Positions 23,541 through 34,451 of a stretch of 64,000 bases of DNA are shown in pieces. A program made the position numbers and the translations under genes. Under the pieces are notes generated by a model. That model did no database searches. It was not told where the DNA came from and saw only the letters and a list, made by a program, of their open reading frames with translations. Positions within the stretch are counted from its first letter, which is position 1. Each line of letters begins with the position of its first letter. This stretch comes from Stemphylium vesicarium (taxonomy: Eukaryota; Ascomycota; Dothideomycetes; Pleosporales; Pleosporaceae), in the NCBI GenBank assembly GCA_004380135.1, contig QXCR01000006.1, forward strand, positions 186,001 through 250,000, given 5' to 3'.

Positions 23541-25728
23541 TCATTGATCCTTGACCAGTTCCCCATCCATGCACCCATGCATATAGCAATCCCCGAGTAA
23601 GTCGTAGACAGTCTTCTCGGCTCCCGTTAATGGGTCGGCGAATGGATGATGGGACTCAAGTACGAAGGGAGTCGTGCCACCCAGGAGAAGCGCAACCTGA
23701 TCTCCATCATGCATATACTCAGGTCCCAGTCAAATGTATCCTTGCGATGTCATGAACATGCAGCGTCCAGCTGTCGCCCTAGCAATCGACACGCCGATAT
23801 CGGTTACGGCGGGAAGGTTGCATCTGTGGCTTTCTCCAGGAGAAGGGTATCGAGAAGGGTACCACCTGCTAAATGAATCTGTACTGATCTTCCAAAATAG
23901 AAAAGCAAAGATATCGGATGGACGAGTTCGACGGGTCGATGGCTCGAAATGCTCGGACACTTGCTGGTTGTAGAAGACGTCCTCGTCTTCGCACTGCGGA
24001 ACGATGCAATCAGCTAGTAATGTGGGCCAAAAGGCCGAGAAAGCGCTACCACCAGTGATGTAAGTGCCGTTATGATGTTGCTTTAACTTCTCTGGGAGCA
24101 TCTGCAGACCTTGAGAAGTCTCTACATCCCAGCTATTGTCAGATGCCTGCCCAGCGGTTTGCATCTTAGCTTTGTACACGATGTGATCCACTAGGCTACC
24201 AGCGACGCTTAACTTCCGAGAGCCTCTGTTGCATGAGACCTGTGCGGGGAATTTTGCAGTGGCGCAATATAACTGTTTGTAAAGTTCGGTGAGAATCCTG
24301 GCTCGATCTCTTCCCCAGTAGCCTAGATCGCTCCAGTCTATCGCCCAAGAGGCGGCCCGATATCCTATATAATAGTGCACGCCTTGCAGGGCGTGAAGGT
24401 TTCGACTAACTCGAATGTCTTCGATGATAACATCAGTGCACAGAAGTATCCATGACTTCCTATATTCTGGTTTTATCACTACATTCTTGGCGTAAATCAT
24501 CCCCAATACACCGTAGACCTTGTCGTGTGCTAATTTAGCCAAACGATTTCGAAACATCCAGAGGTTGGCAAGTAACTCGTTTCTGGTACCAAGGGGTGTG
24601 CGCTGGAACGATGGAATTACTTGAGCTGCCTGCTGCAATCGATTCTTGATAATGCTAGCGTATGTTTTATATGGCTCAGGTATCCTGGCAAACCGGCAGC
24701 ATGTCGTGGCATGAGTGACATTGTTCGACATAGCCTGAAATGCAATCTTCCAAGATAGAGTGGCTTTATCGATCATGAGATATGGGTTTTGGGACAGCAA
24801 AGTCTCCTGTACTACCCACATGCGCCCGAACCAGCTCAGCTCGATTAGCTGGACGAGACTCAATACATGAAGCACACTCTCTGTCGTATAGGACAAGTGC
24901 TCGTTGGTTGAGAGCTGCTCCAACAGCCTGAAAGCGGTAGAACAGCGTGGTCTTGCAGCTGTAAGTTCTTCCGGCATATTGGTCCAATGGTATTTATAAA
25001 AACGTCAGCTGGGCTATATCACGGAGAGACGACGCTTGACTTACTGACAGGTTTGCGCCCACGGAAACCAATTCATCGGCTCCAAGTTATATAATTGTGC
25101 GTGAAGACAAGCTATATATTTCGCCCATGAGGGCAACTTGGGCACTCTTCTCTTTCATATCGGTCTGATTGATGTCTGATCTAGCAGAACAACATAAGCA
25201 TCAAGTTGCAGAAGTGTAGAAAGACGGGAAGTGACAGCACGTACATATTGCATCTATCCAGAGGGCTCGCGGTGCATCTTCATATCGAAGATTGTAGAGA
25301 CAATGAACGAGGTTTGGGGGCGTGAGCCGGGTTTCTCTGTTTAGCGAGATATGGACAAAGTCATTGGAAGATGTGTCCCAGGTATAGGATATGGCATCAT
25401 ACATCGGCTTTGAATCGAGTACGACTCTACTGGTTGCGCATTGGATTGGTTCTTCGTTCTTGCCGGATAGCAGTATAAGTATTCGTATTTACCCTTGCTC
25501 AAGTGGTTCGTATGTACGATACGCATCCTGGTTGAACTCACAACCGGGAAAGGAATTTGAATAAAGTTCAAGAGAGTCCCCAGAGTCCCCAGATTGAGTT
25601 CCCTCGATACTCTCACTCAAACTCACTGGCGACTGGGCAAGATCGTGGTCTACTAATTGATCAACCGGTGGTCTGTCTTCTTCAAGGGCTTCAGGTAATC
25701 CTCCCAATCCTTCTTTATCTCCTGTCAT
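23541..25728 (-). pseudogene. Heterokaryon-incompatibility (HET) domain gene, broken
   Basis: Reading the minus strand in one conserved order shows a HET protein interrupted several times. Family segments are YEPLEQG followed after a stop by IRILILLSGK, then YDAISYTW, RALWIDAI, VALMGEIYS, WFGRMWVVQE, and finally LGPEYMHDGDQVALLLGG with an ending YDLLGDCYMHGCMDGELV. In-frame stops interrupt it at 25489-25491 (TAA), 25087-25089 (TAA, where family members have the Trp of a WLG motif) and 23730-23732 (TGA, just before LGPE). A likely intron lies at 25176-25244. A further frame change between 25087 and 24977 needs either another intron (a GTAAGT donor sits at 25044) or an indel. HET proteins trigger non-self recognition cell death. 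The stops fall inside conserved motifs, not in introns, so the gene is most likely non-functional. Confidence 0.82.
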
Positions 25729-25946
25729 ACGGTCGGACACTGTGCGGTGGTAAGCATCGTGGCCACGGAGAACTTGGATGCTTCAACACGAGGAAAACAC
25801 ACTTCGGTCTCTTGGATTCCCATTCGTATTGTTGATACCGATGTGGTATAGGAGTGATGGTTCGAAACGCTGATGCTCTCTAGGCAACAGCTGACTGTAT
25901 GACCGCATGAAATGGCACGTGCATGCATAGCACCACCTCCACCTCT

Positions 25947-28070
25947 TCAGCTTGCATCATAGAAGGCGTATTGGTCAAAACTTGTAGGCTGTGCATCCTC
26001 GCGTGTCAGGAAACTAGACGACTGCATGGGTATGTATTCGCTGAACAGATCCGCCATGCTCGCCTCCGGTCCAAAACCGAGGTTCTGCATGAATTGCGGT
26101 TGGTTGTCCGGTCGCGTGGCGCTATCAAGCGACGCCAGTTCGTCGAAGAAGCTCTCAAGATCGCTAGTGGGCTCTGGATATCTTGGATCTGTCTGCGATG
26201 GACTAGGTACTGCCAGAAGCGATCCGTTTGTCGAGTGCGATCCAGGGAAGAGCGAGTTTAGGGGCGCTGTTGGCTGAGGTATGGAACGCGCACCAGGTAC
26301 CATTTGGAGTGACCCAGAGTTTTGTTGGTTAGGCAAAGGCATACCAACTGTAGAGTGTCTGACCGGTATGGTAGTGCTTTCAAGAGTTTGTGGTATGTCT
26401 TGATCATTTAATTGAGGCCATGCTGCAGCCATGCCCGTCCACACTCTCCGGAGCTGAGCCTGAGTCGCATCATGCAAATGAACATGATTGGCAAGCCTGC
26501 TGGTGGCAATTATGAGGCTGTGGAGTGGTACTGGCAGGCGCTGGATGCCAAGACCCATCTGACATTGCTCCAGGACGTTCAACAGCCGCTGAAGACTCGA
26601 GTCCGAAGGGTTGGAGGCGAACGAAGCGCAATGGTACGTTGATTGCAGTAAGACAGCCGGCGGGGTGATGAACGAAAATGCGTTGCCAGAACATAAAGGA
26701 CCCAGTTTCGCAGGTAGCGACGCTCTCCACCTTTCAAGGCGTTGCATGGCGTCCTCCGTGTAAAGACGCCGTACTGGTGGTTGTTGGACGCTCACGAGTA
26801 GGTCGACAAGTTCGATAACGTTGTTGAACGTACTCAGGGAGAGCAGCGGGGTCATCCTTCCCTCATGTGAGGGGTCATCAAAGCCAGACCAAGGCTGCCA
26901 TTCTTCCAGACCGTCTTCGTCAATCGATCCCAGGTGCTCCAGATCGCTCTTCTGAAAGTGTGGCCGGCGTTTGAGCTGCAGTGCTAGCATACCATCAAGC
27001 AAGAAACACCCATAGTACACATGCTTGTGCCTGGAATTGTTCACAAGCGCCGGTTGGTCTACACTCTCCAACAGTCTCGACGCGCAGCCGACCAGCAGCC
27101 AGGCCGCACCCGTGAGCATTCGGGACATGTTGAAGACGACGAGATTGAGGAGGGCCCGGATGTGTCCGATATCGAATCGTCCAGATTCGCTGGGTATCAT
27201 TGATTTCGCGGTCTCGTAGAGTTTTGTGGGTCTTGCTGAAGATGTATCTGACGATTCCCCGTATCTTGCGCCTGCATCGTAGAGTGATGCCACTGCCAAA
27301 ACACTCCACAGCTCGGCATGTGAGCCGGAGTCCGCTTGATCTGAATCGATAGGAAGGCCCTGCAGAGGGTAAGAGTAGGCCGACTTTAGTGTGTCATGCT
27401 TCTCGCATATCGGAAGCCAGGAATGGACGTTGGTGAAGTATATCTCGAAAAGTTTCCAGCTATCCGGTGGCATAGTTGCTAGGGCAGGGATGGGCGTCGC
27501 TGCGAGCTGTGCAGTCCTCGAAGGTTCGGGATTGGGCTGCGATTGTATGTTACTTTCCTGGCTACGACCAGTCTTATTGCTTGAAGGCTCTTCGGCATCT
27601 GTGTCTTCATCACTACTGGGTTTGAGAAGTGCATCAGCTTGCTCGTGTCTCGAGGGCTCTCCTCCAGAAAGCTGCCTGTCAACATCCATATAGAATTTCG
27701 CTTTACGCCATCGCCTATGAAGCTTGTTCGACTCCTTTGAATCACGACTGAGCAGTAACGACGAAGTCCCTCCTTCTGCCAGCTTGTCATTGAGAGCAGC
27801 TTCATTTCCTGGGTCGTGCTGGAATAGCCAAGCAAGCGCTAGCTCGAGGGTGCGGATATAGCCCGGCTGAATACCGCGTTTCTTGGGGTTCGCTGTGTAG
27901 GAGCATTTCCTGGCGGTCCCTGCGCAGGTAGAGCAAGTTGGTTGAAGACCGTCACATTTCTCACGTGCGACGCGGCATTGGTCACATGCTCGTGACACCC
28001 GGGTCCGTTTGACAGGTTTCTCTTCCGGCGGAGGTGCGGAACGGCGCTTTGCCTGGGCTTGTGCAGGCAT
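25947..28070 (-). CDS. qutA: Quinate pathway activator, Zn2Cys6 transcription factor (QutA / QA-1F)
   Basis: A single exon of 707 residues from the ATG at 28070. The Zn2Cys6 binuclear cluster uses Cys29, Cys32, Cys39, Cys46, Cys49 and Cys56 (spacing 2-6-6-2-6). It is followed directly by KKRGIQPGYIRTLELALAWLF, a linker characteristic of the quinate activators qutA of Aspergillus and qa-1F of Neurospora. A fungal-specific transcription factor middle region follows (SWLPICEKHD, LWSVLAVASLYDAG), and the acidic C-terminus is rich in Ser, Gln and Asp. The protein should turn on quinate catabolic genes when quinate is present. Its neighbour on the other strand is the matching repressor, which strongly supports the assignment. 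Confidence 0.9.
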   Translation of the reverse strand: MPAQAQAKRRSAPPPEEKPVKRTRVSRACDQCRVAREKCDGLQPTCSTCAGTARKCSYTANPKKRGIQPGYIRTLELALAWLFQHDPGNEAALNDKLAEGGTSSLLLSRDSKESNKLHRRWRKAKFYMDVDRQLSGGEPSRHEQADALLKPSSDEDTDAEEPSSNKTGRSQESNIQSQPNPEPSRTAQLAATPIPALATMPPDSWKLFEIYFTNVHSWLPICEKHDTLKSAYSYPLQGLPIDSDQADSGSHAELWSVLAVASLYDAGARYGESSDTSSARPTKLYETAKSMIPSESGRFDIGHIRALLNLVVFNMSRMLTGAAWLLVGCASRLLESVDQPALVNNSRHKHVYYGCFLLDGMLALQLKRRPHFQKSDLEHLGSIDEDGLEEWQPWSGFDDPSHEGRMTPLLSLSTFNNVIELVDLLVSVQQPPVRRLYTEDAMQRLERWRASLPAKLGPLCSGNAFSFITPPAVLLQSTYHCASFASNPSDSSLQRLLNVLEQCQMGLGIQRLPVPLHSLIIATSRLANHVHLHDATQAQLRRVWTGMAAAWPQLNDQDIPQTLESTTIPVRHSTVGMPLPNQQNSGSLQMVPGARSIPQPTAPLNSLFPGSHSTNGSLLAVPSPSQTDPRYPEPTSDLESFFDELASLDSATRPDNQPQFMQNLGFGPEASMADLFSEYIPMQSSSFLTREDAQPTSFDQYAFYDAS

Positions 28071-28762
28071 GGGCCCGATACGATGGGATACGCAGAATAC
28101 GATGGGAAACCGAAATTAACCTCGGAGAATAGGATCGCCGGTGGTACTGCTGCATGGTTCGCGTGTAGAGAGTCCTGCAATCCGATGAGCTCACGTGATC
28201 GACGTTGGTAGCGAGTACCCAAGGCAAACGCACAGCTTGGCTGGTCCGCGGGCGCTGCAGGGCTCAGTGGCTGCAGGTCTGGAGGATTGACATTGAACGT
28301 TGAGGGTTGGCAGACGGGAAGAGGGTGTGCATAGCTCGCAAAAGGAGTGCAAAGATGTGGTGCGTCTGCGCGACTTCGGGACGCGCAAGTGAGGGGAAGA
28401 AGGCTTACCCGGGGGCAATGCGGCGACCGACTCTGGTCGTTCCCACGAGATGCCATGCATCGGCCCTCCACCACCATCGCGACATGACTTTGCGTAGATC
28501 CTGCGGTCGTACTTCTTCCAGCCCTTCTCCTCTCTCGCCAGGCTTCCGGCGGATGAGTAACGGCTGCTCTTCTAATCACTTCCATACCATGCATACCCCG
28601 AGTCATCGCAGACACTTTTCGGCTCTCTGGTCTGCGAACGTTTCTGGTTGTACGAAGGTGTACAGCGACCTCAGCAGTCTTATAAATCAAAGCCAGCATT
28701 CATAGTTTGGGGCCTGGAGGGTGTTGCACTCCCAGTCCTTGCCTTGGATCAGCGCCTCCACT
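28071..28762. promoter_or_regulatory. Bidirectional promoter region of the quinate activator/repressor pair
   Basis: These 692 bp separate the divergent starts at 28070 (minus) and 28763 (plus). By eye I do not find a copy of the published activator-type palindrome beginning GGATAA, so autoregulation is not supported here. A 286-codon minus-strand frame that crosses the region continues into the activator in another frame and looks like a shadow. Confidence 0.6.
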
Positions 28763-31495
28763 ATGGCTTCCGCGGCAGTTGGGACCAAACGGGTCTTTGC
28801 GTCTTTGGGCGAGGGTAATGGCGGGACCACGGACTTCTACCGTTCCTACCACCACTCGAGAGCACGCGAGGTGACGCCACCTGAATCCACGAGACTTCCC
28901 CAAAGGCGCAAGCTCAGTGCGGACGGGATGCGTAAGAAACAATTCAACTGTCTGGTCCACTGCAATATTGACTGACCAACGGCAGCCTCGACAATGGAAA
29001 GCAACCGATCCACACCTCGCGCTACCCCCGCCCCCGTCCCTCCAGCGAGCTACCGCCGCCGCACATACAGGACGGATGCCTCGATAGTACTTCTTGGCAT
29101 GCCTGGGACGGGCAAGTCGACGCTGGCCGTCATCGCCTCGATGGCCTGCCGGCGCCGCGTTCTCGACATGGACGACATGTTCCAAGAGACGACGGGTTTC
29201 TCTACTGTTAAGTACCGCAAGCAATTCGGCGCCGCCAACTACAACTTGCGCCAGGAAGAGCTCCTGCGCAACACGCTCCGTGAACACGATCACGGCGCGA
29301 TAATTGTCTGCAATGGGGTTTCGTTGGAGAGGAACGCACAGTCCTTGATACAAGAATTCGGTAGAGCACATCCTGTGGTGCATGTGCTACGTGATCTGCC
29401 CAGTCTACACAGCTATCTAGGAGGACCCGACCTGCAGAGACTGAAGGATATGCTAGCATTTACTGCACCCATGCTTCGCCGCTGCTCCAATTATGAGTTC
29501 TATAATGTTTCTGAGATCAAAGTCGCCAGCTCTGATGCCTCCGCTGATCAGCCCGTGGCACCCGCATTCCTCACACTGAAACGAGCCCAAAGAACCTTTC
29601 TCAAATTTCTCTCAATAATCACAAATCCCCAGCATTCGGATGGTTCAGCTGGGCCGTCGATTCCGCCTCTGGAGCCTGGCTATCCGCTGTCGGACGTGGC
29701 AACCGAACTTCGCAAATATACTTGTGCCGTTCAAGTATCGTTAGAAGAGATACTGGCTGAAAACGCAGACGTGCAAAGCCTGGAAATGGGATCCGACGCC
29801 TTCGAAATCGTCCTTGATCTGAACCAACAACGTCCTGCGGTCGACCTCATGGATGACGTTAGCGCATGCATATCGAAAGTACGAAGAAGCACCGTAGTGC
29901 CCATCATCTACCACGTAATTCCAACATCCACCACAGACGGCTCGCAAACACTCTACTTGGAACACGTACGCCATGGCCTGAGGCTGGCACCGGAATACGC
30001 GAGTGTCGACTTATCGCTAGACGCAGCCGCGCTTGCGGACGTGATTGCTTCCCGGGGTACGACCAAGATCATTGGTCACCTACACGCCGATACGACATGG
30101 GACGATCATTTCTGGATTGCGCAATACGAGCTGGCTGTACGCCTTGGTTGTTCTGTGGTCCGACTTACGCGACCGGCCTATTCCATCGACGACGACGTCT
30201 CTGTCCGCAACTTCAGCTCCCGAATGGCAATGCATGATGGCCGAATTCCATTAATCTGCTACAACACAGGACGAGCTGGGCGTCGCTCGGTTTGTTTCAA
30301 CAAATACTTGACACCCGTCGTTGCACCATCAACGAGAGAGAAAGCTGATACTATGCCAACAACAATGTCGCATCCCTACGACGACTCTCGGATCACGGCC
30401 CAAGAAGTAACACAAGCCTTGTATACTTCATTCACTTTCGATCCGATGCAGATGTTCATCATCGGAAAACGCTTAGGATATAGCGTTTCCCCAGCAATGC
30501 ATAACATTGCTTACAGTACGTGCGGGATGCCCCACGAGTTTAACCGAATTGAGAGCCCTTCACTGAACAGTCTCAAAGAGCTGGTGCAAAGGCCAAATTG
30601 GGGTGGATCCATCGTCATACAGCCCTTCAAAATGGAAGTGATAGCGCTCGTGGACTCGCTGAGCCAACATGCTCGCGCTATTGGTGCCATCAACACTGTC
30701 ATACCAGTGCGTCGGCGAAATAGTGACGGAAGTGTTCCTTGTGAACTGGAACTCTTCCAGGAACGCAACCAATCTGGGCCCATTCAAGCTCTTTACGGAG
30801 ACAACACAGAATGGATTGGGATTCGATCTTGCGTGCGGAGAGGACTATCGCCGGCCAACGCGGTGCGACCATCGTCGTGTGGACTCATTATCGGGGCTGG
30901 AGGCATGGCTAGGGCAGCCGTCTACGCGCTGTTGCAGCTGGGCGTGAGGAATATCGTTATATTCAACAGGACGTACGAGAGGGCTGAGAGCCTCGTTGCC
31001 CACTTTTCCCGCCTTGTTTCAACCTCAACAGAGAAAGCAACGACGTCGTCAGTCACGCCCCAAAACCTACCGGATTTTAAAATCCTAGCGTCGCGCGAGG
31101 AGCCCTGGCCGCTGAACCTTCGCCAACCGACCATCATCATTTCCTGTATACCTACCGACCCGATAGATGGTGGGCCGGCAGCGCAGTTCACTCTACCGCC
31201 GCAATGGTTGGAAAGTCCGACGGGCGGCATTGTGATGGAAACCGCTTACAAGACGCTCAACACGCCGTTAATGCAGCAAGTGCGCGATGCATCAAACAAG
31301 CTGTGGACGTATATGGACGGGCTTGACTTTATACCTGAGCAAGCATTCGCCCAGTTTGAGCTGTTTACGGGTAAGCGAGCACCGCGAAGGGTGATGCGAG
31401 AAGAAGTGCTGCGCGCATGGAGGGACGAGCAAGGAAATACGGATGTCGAGATGGTGAAGAGGAGGTTGAAGGCCATCGATGACCAGGAGCCATGA
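28763..31495 (+). CDS. qutR: Quinate repressor (QutR / QA-1S), AROM-derived pseudo-enzyme
   Basis: Two exons, 28763-28931 and 28986-31495, joined by a 54-bp phase-1 intron with a CTGAC branch site, give 892 residues. The domain order matches the last three domains of the pentafunctional AROM protein: a shikimate-kinase-like part with P-loop GMPGTGKS near residue 95, a type I dehydroquinase-like part, and a shikimate-dehydrogenase-like part with YSVSPAMHN and GAINTV. In the dehydroquinase-like part the position of the usual Schiff-base Lys reads VVRLTRP, so Arg stands where Lys is expected. In the dehydrogenase part the usual NTD reads NTE. This is the known pattern for QutR, which senses pathway intermediates and represses the activator. 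Loss of catalysis is inferred from these residues. Confidence 0.92.
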
Positions 31496-31803
31496 TAGCT
31501 TAGACGATGCTACGAACTGTAATGTTAAATGACCATAGCCAGCCATGGCCTGTGACGTGAATGAAGTTGGGTCGGAACTCTCACGAGACGGCGCTCCTCG
31601 GCTGGGCCCACGATCCCTGTAGCAATCGATTGGCGCACGTTCCCGGCGAAAGCCACGACGCGTCCGACATGCGACAACACATGCACAAGCCAGTGCGCTT
31701 ACCGCTCTAATCACTCGAAAAATATACCATACCCACACGCATATCCAGCCTCTTTTGCAGAGCTCAGTAGTATGCGCTTTCACGACCACACGACTGCCCG
31801 GCC
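31496..31803. other. Intergenic, 308 bp
   Basis: Lies between the repressor stop and the next plus-strand start. No gene or clear element is visible. Confidence 0.5.
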
Positions 31804-34451
31804 ATGACTACGCGCCAGCCCCTCCAAACGCTTTCCCCGCCCGCGGCCAACGTCTTCCACTCGCGCTACGCCCACCTCCAGAGACCCGCACCCGCCACCA
31901 GAACCAATGGAACCGATGCGATGGAGGAGAGGAATCACGACCAGGAAGACATGCACGACGCAGATTCGGTTGTTTCTGGCCTGAGCTCGCTGGAAGACGA
32001 CGCGGAAGACGAATTCGATAAGCTCATGATCCGGAACGAGCGCGACCAGCGACGATTGAGCCAAGCTGCAGGTGGCAGACCCCAGGCATTCACCAAGGCG
32101 CGCACCCATCCGCGCGTAGGCTTGACTCTCGACAATCTTGAGCGAAACAATGCGACAGCTGGATCCAGCGCAAACGACAAATCTGACCGCCGGCGAAGCA
32201 GCAGCGGGAGCACGAAGAGCGATCCGGCCATTCACGCGCCGGCATCGTGGGGGAGGAAGAGCAGGACCAGCAGAACCTGGATGCGAACCATCACTCACGA
32301 GGAGGAGCAGCAACTGCAGCAGACGCCAGTTGCAGCAGACGACCATCACGACGACGCGAACGTACCGCGCCGCTCCTTCGAAGACAGCCCGCTCTCGCAC
32401 AAGTCCATGCACGGCACGCCACGTAACAACGAAGACGACGAGTGGGACCTTACCTTTGAGCTCAACGAGGCGTCCATGATCGCATCAACGCCCTACATAC
32501 CCAGAAGTACTGTGCTAGACGACATCAGACAGCGGGAGATTGAGAGCTCAAAGGAGCAGGCCGCGGCAGCAGCCCGTCTGAATCGAATACGGGAGGGCTC
32601 ACCGGAGCAGAAGCACCGCCGGCGGCCGTCATCAACGCGGACAACCGAGAATGCAAACAGTGGGGCAACAAAGCCCGAGCCAGCTGTCCAGCAGCCCTCA
32701 CCGCCTCAAAAAAGACTGCGTTCGCGGACACAATCGTGGCAATCCATTGGGAAATCGCAGCCAGTTACAGGTATGGGCAGGGAAGACATGCCGCCTGTAA
32801 TGTACAAAAGTGCTGAGAGCATTGCTACGGTGGATCGTGAAGTAGTTGCTACTGCGCAGAGAATACCACCGAAGCGAATCCCACATCGGCGACAAGACTC
32901 GCAAGACCTACTGCGCCGGTTAGCGAGAGCCTCGAACACGCCAAGTCCGGCACGACCACAGACAACGCCTCCAGAACCGCAGAACAGCTCCTCTGAAACT
33001 ATACCGACAGAACCTCTGAAAAAAGAAGGGAAAGAAAACGCCGTAGAAGAGGCGCCTGTACCCGATGCCGTTCCTGAACCTGCCGCCCCCACGTCAGAAG
33101 TGCGCACGGAGCAAAAGGAATCGCAAGAGGCATTGCATCAGGCATTACATGAGGCATTGCATGAAGATGAACAGCCACCAAAGCAATCAACAGAGACCAC
33201 AACCAAGATCACAACAGAGACAAGAAGAATAGAGACTGATGATGTGGATGCGACCCCAATGCCTGTAGAGCGGCCAGTATTGAACCCTAAGACCCCGGTG
33301 GTGACTGGTGCGTGGGTTGACACACCTGGCCCACGTACCGTCCAGAAACCTGCCACTGCCGAAACATCACGCTCACGATCGCGATCACCCAGGAAGTCAA
33401 GTTTGCGCAAGGACAAGTCGCCCGAAAGACCCCAGGTCCCTAGCGAAGAAGAAGCACCAGTGAGCACTGCCTTGGAAGTAATCCGCCCTCAGCTTCCCAG
33501 ATCTGCACTGCAAGCACTCGTCGAAGGTGCCAAAAATCAGGATAGACGATCATCAGCAGACTTTGGCGACTCTACTATCGACTCACTTGAAGACCTCATT
33601 ACTCCATTGACCGAAATCGGGATGGATGAGGATACTCTGCAAGGTCTTCAAATACCGACCGCCACGCCACGGAATGACGCAGAACGTCAAAGACAGCAGG
33701 AACTGCTCCATCTGCACCGCATGAATGATCGCCTCCGCGCAGCGCGGACAAGCATCCGCGACGCAAGCAGAGGCATGAAGCGCGTGGAAGACCAGGTCGA
33801 GCATGTTGAGGAAGGAGAGAATGGCGAGATGATCAAAGTGATCAATCGGTCATGTCCTTGTGCGACCAAAGGCCACGCGCAGAGCTTTTCGATGTTAAGG
33901 TGGTGGAAGAGCTTGTTCTGGGAGCAACGGCTCAAGACTCTACGGCAAACATCGAACAGTCGATGGAAAATCTGGGGCGGCTTGACAGGATTAAGCATCT
34001 TCCTGATAATGTTCTTCACTTGGTGGATAAGTGAAGAGATTGCTTGGTGAGTTCAATGCGATAGACTATCTCTCGAGATATTTGTACTAACATTCGTTAC
34101 AGCGAGATGTACTGTCGGCCCACGTACGCCTATTTCTATCCTTACCCATTCAGCGTCAACCCGTATGCCCCGAAATATCCCTTTGTCATTCCCACTCTCA
34201 TCTACCGGACCTTCATCAAAGGATGGTGGGTGCCCATCTCTTCCTTCTTCTCTTGGATCTGCGCGACGACATGGAGTTTGGTATTTGGTTTTGAGCAATC
34301 ACATGTCGCAAATCACGCAACAAGTCACAGCATGCGCAACCCTGGCATGGGAGAAAGCCGATGGGTCAACGAAGAAGCCGCCCAAATCATGGAAGAGAGG
34401 GTTTGGGATGCAAGTATGTTCGAGGACGAAGTCTTACCAGTTGGGCGGTGA
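31804..34451 (+). CDS. Large disordered protein with C-terminal membrane segment, Cut12-like candidate
   Basis: Two exons, 31804-34046 and 34103-34451, joined by a 56-bp phase-2 intron with a perfect TACTAAC branch site, give 863 residues. The first 700 residues are polar and rich in Ser, Arg, Glu and Pro. They contain the short conserved-looking segments RTWMRTITHEEEQQLQ, WDLTFELNEASM and VVTGAWVDTPGPRT. A predicted coiled-coil region near residues 610-680 is followed by a hydrophobic helix near LTGLSIFLIMFFTWW and a Tyr/Pro/Phe-rich tail. This order resembles fungal spindle-pole-body formation proteins (Cut12 family) as annotated in ascomycetes. I hold the name loosely; what is seen is a membrane-anchored, mostly disordered protein. 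Confidence 0.8.
33128..33163 (+). repeat. Three 12-bp tandem units in the Cut12-like gene
   Basis: Units of the form GAGGCATTGCAT, with CAGGCATTACAT as the middle copy, give ALHQ-ALHE-ALHE in the protein. This is a small in-frame expansion and may be polymorphic. Confidence 0.8.

Noticed and set aside
25489..25491. Possibility that the first HET stop lies in an intron (GGTAAA looks like a donor)
   Set aside because: Conserved family sequence (IRILILLSGK) resumes at once after the stop in the same frame, so removing it as intron would delete conserved protein.
27839..28699. 286-codon minus-strand frame upstream of the quinate activator
   Set aside because: It overlaps the activator's zinc-cluster exon in another frame and has low-complexity, domain-free content; it most likely reflects a shadow frame across the promoter.
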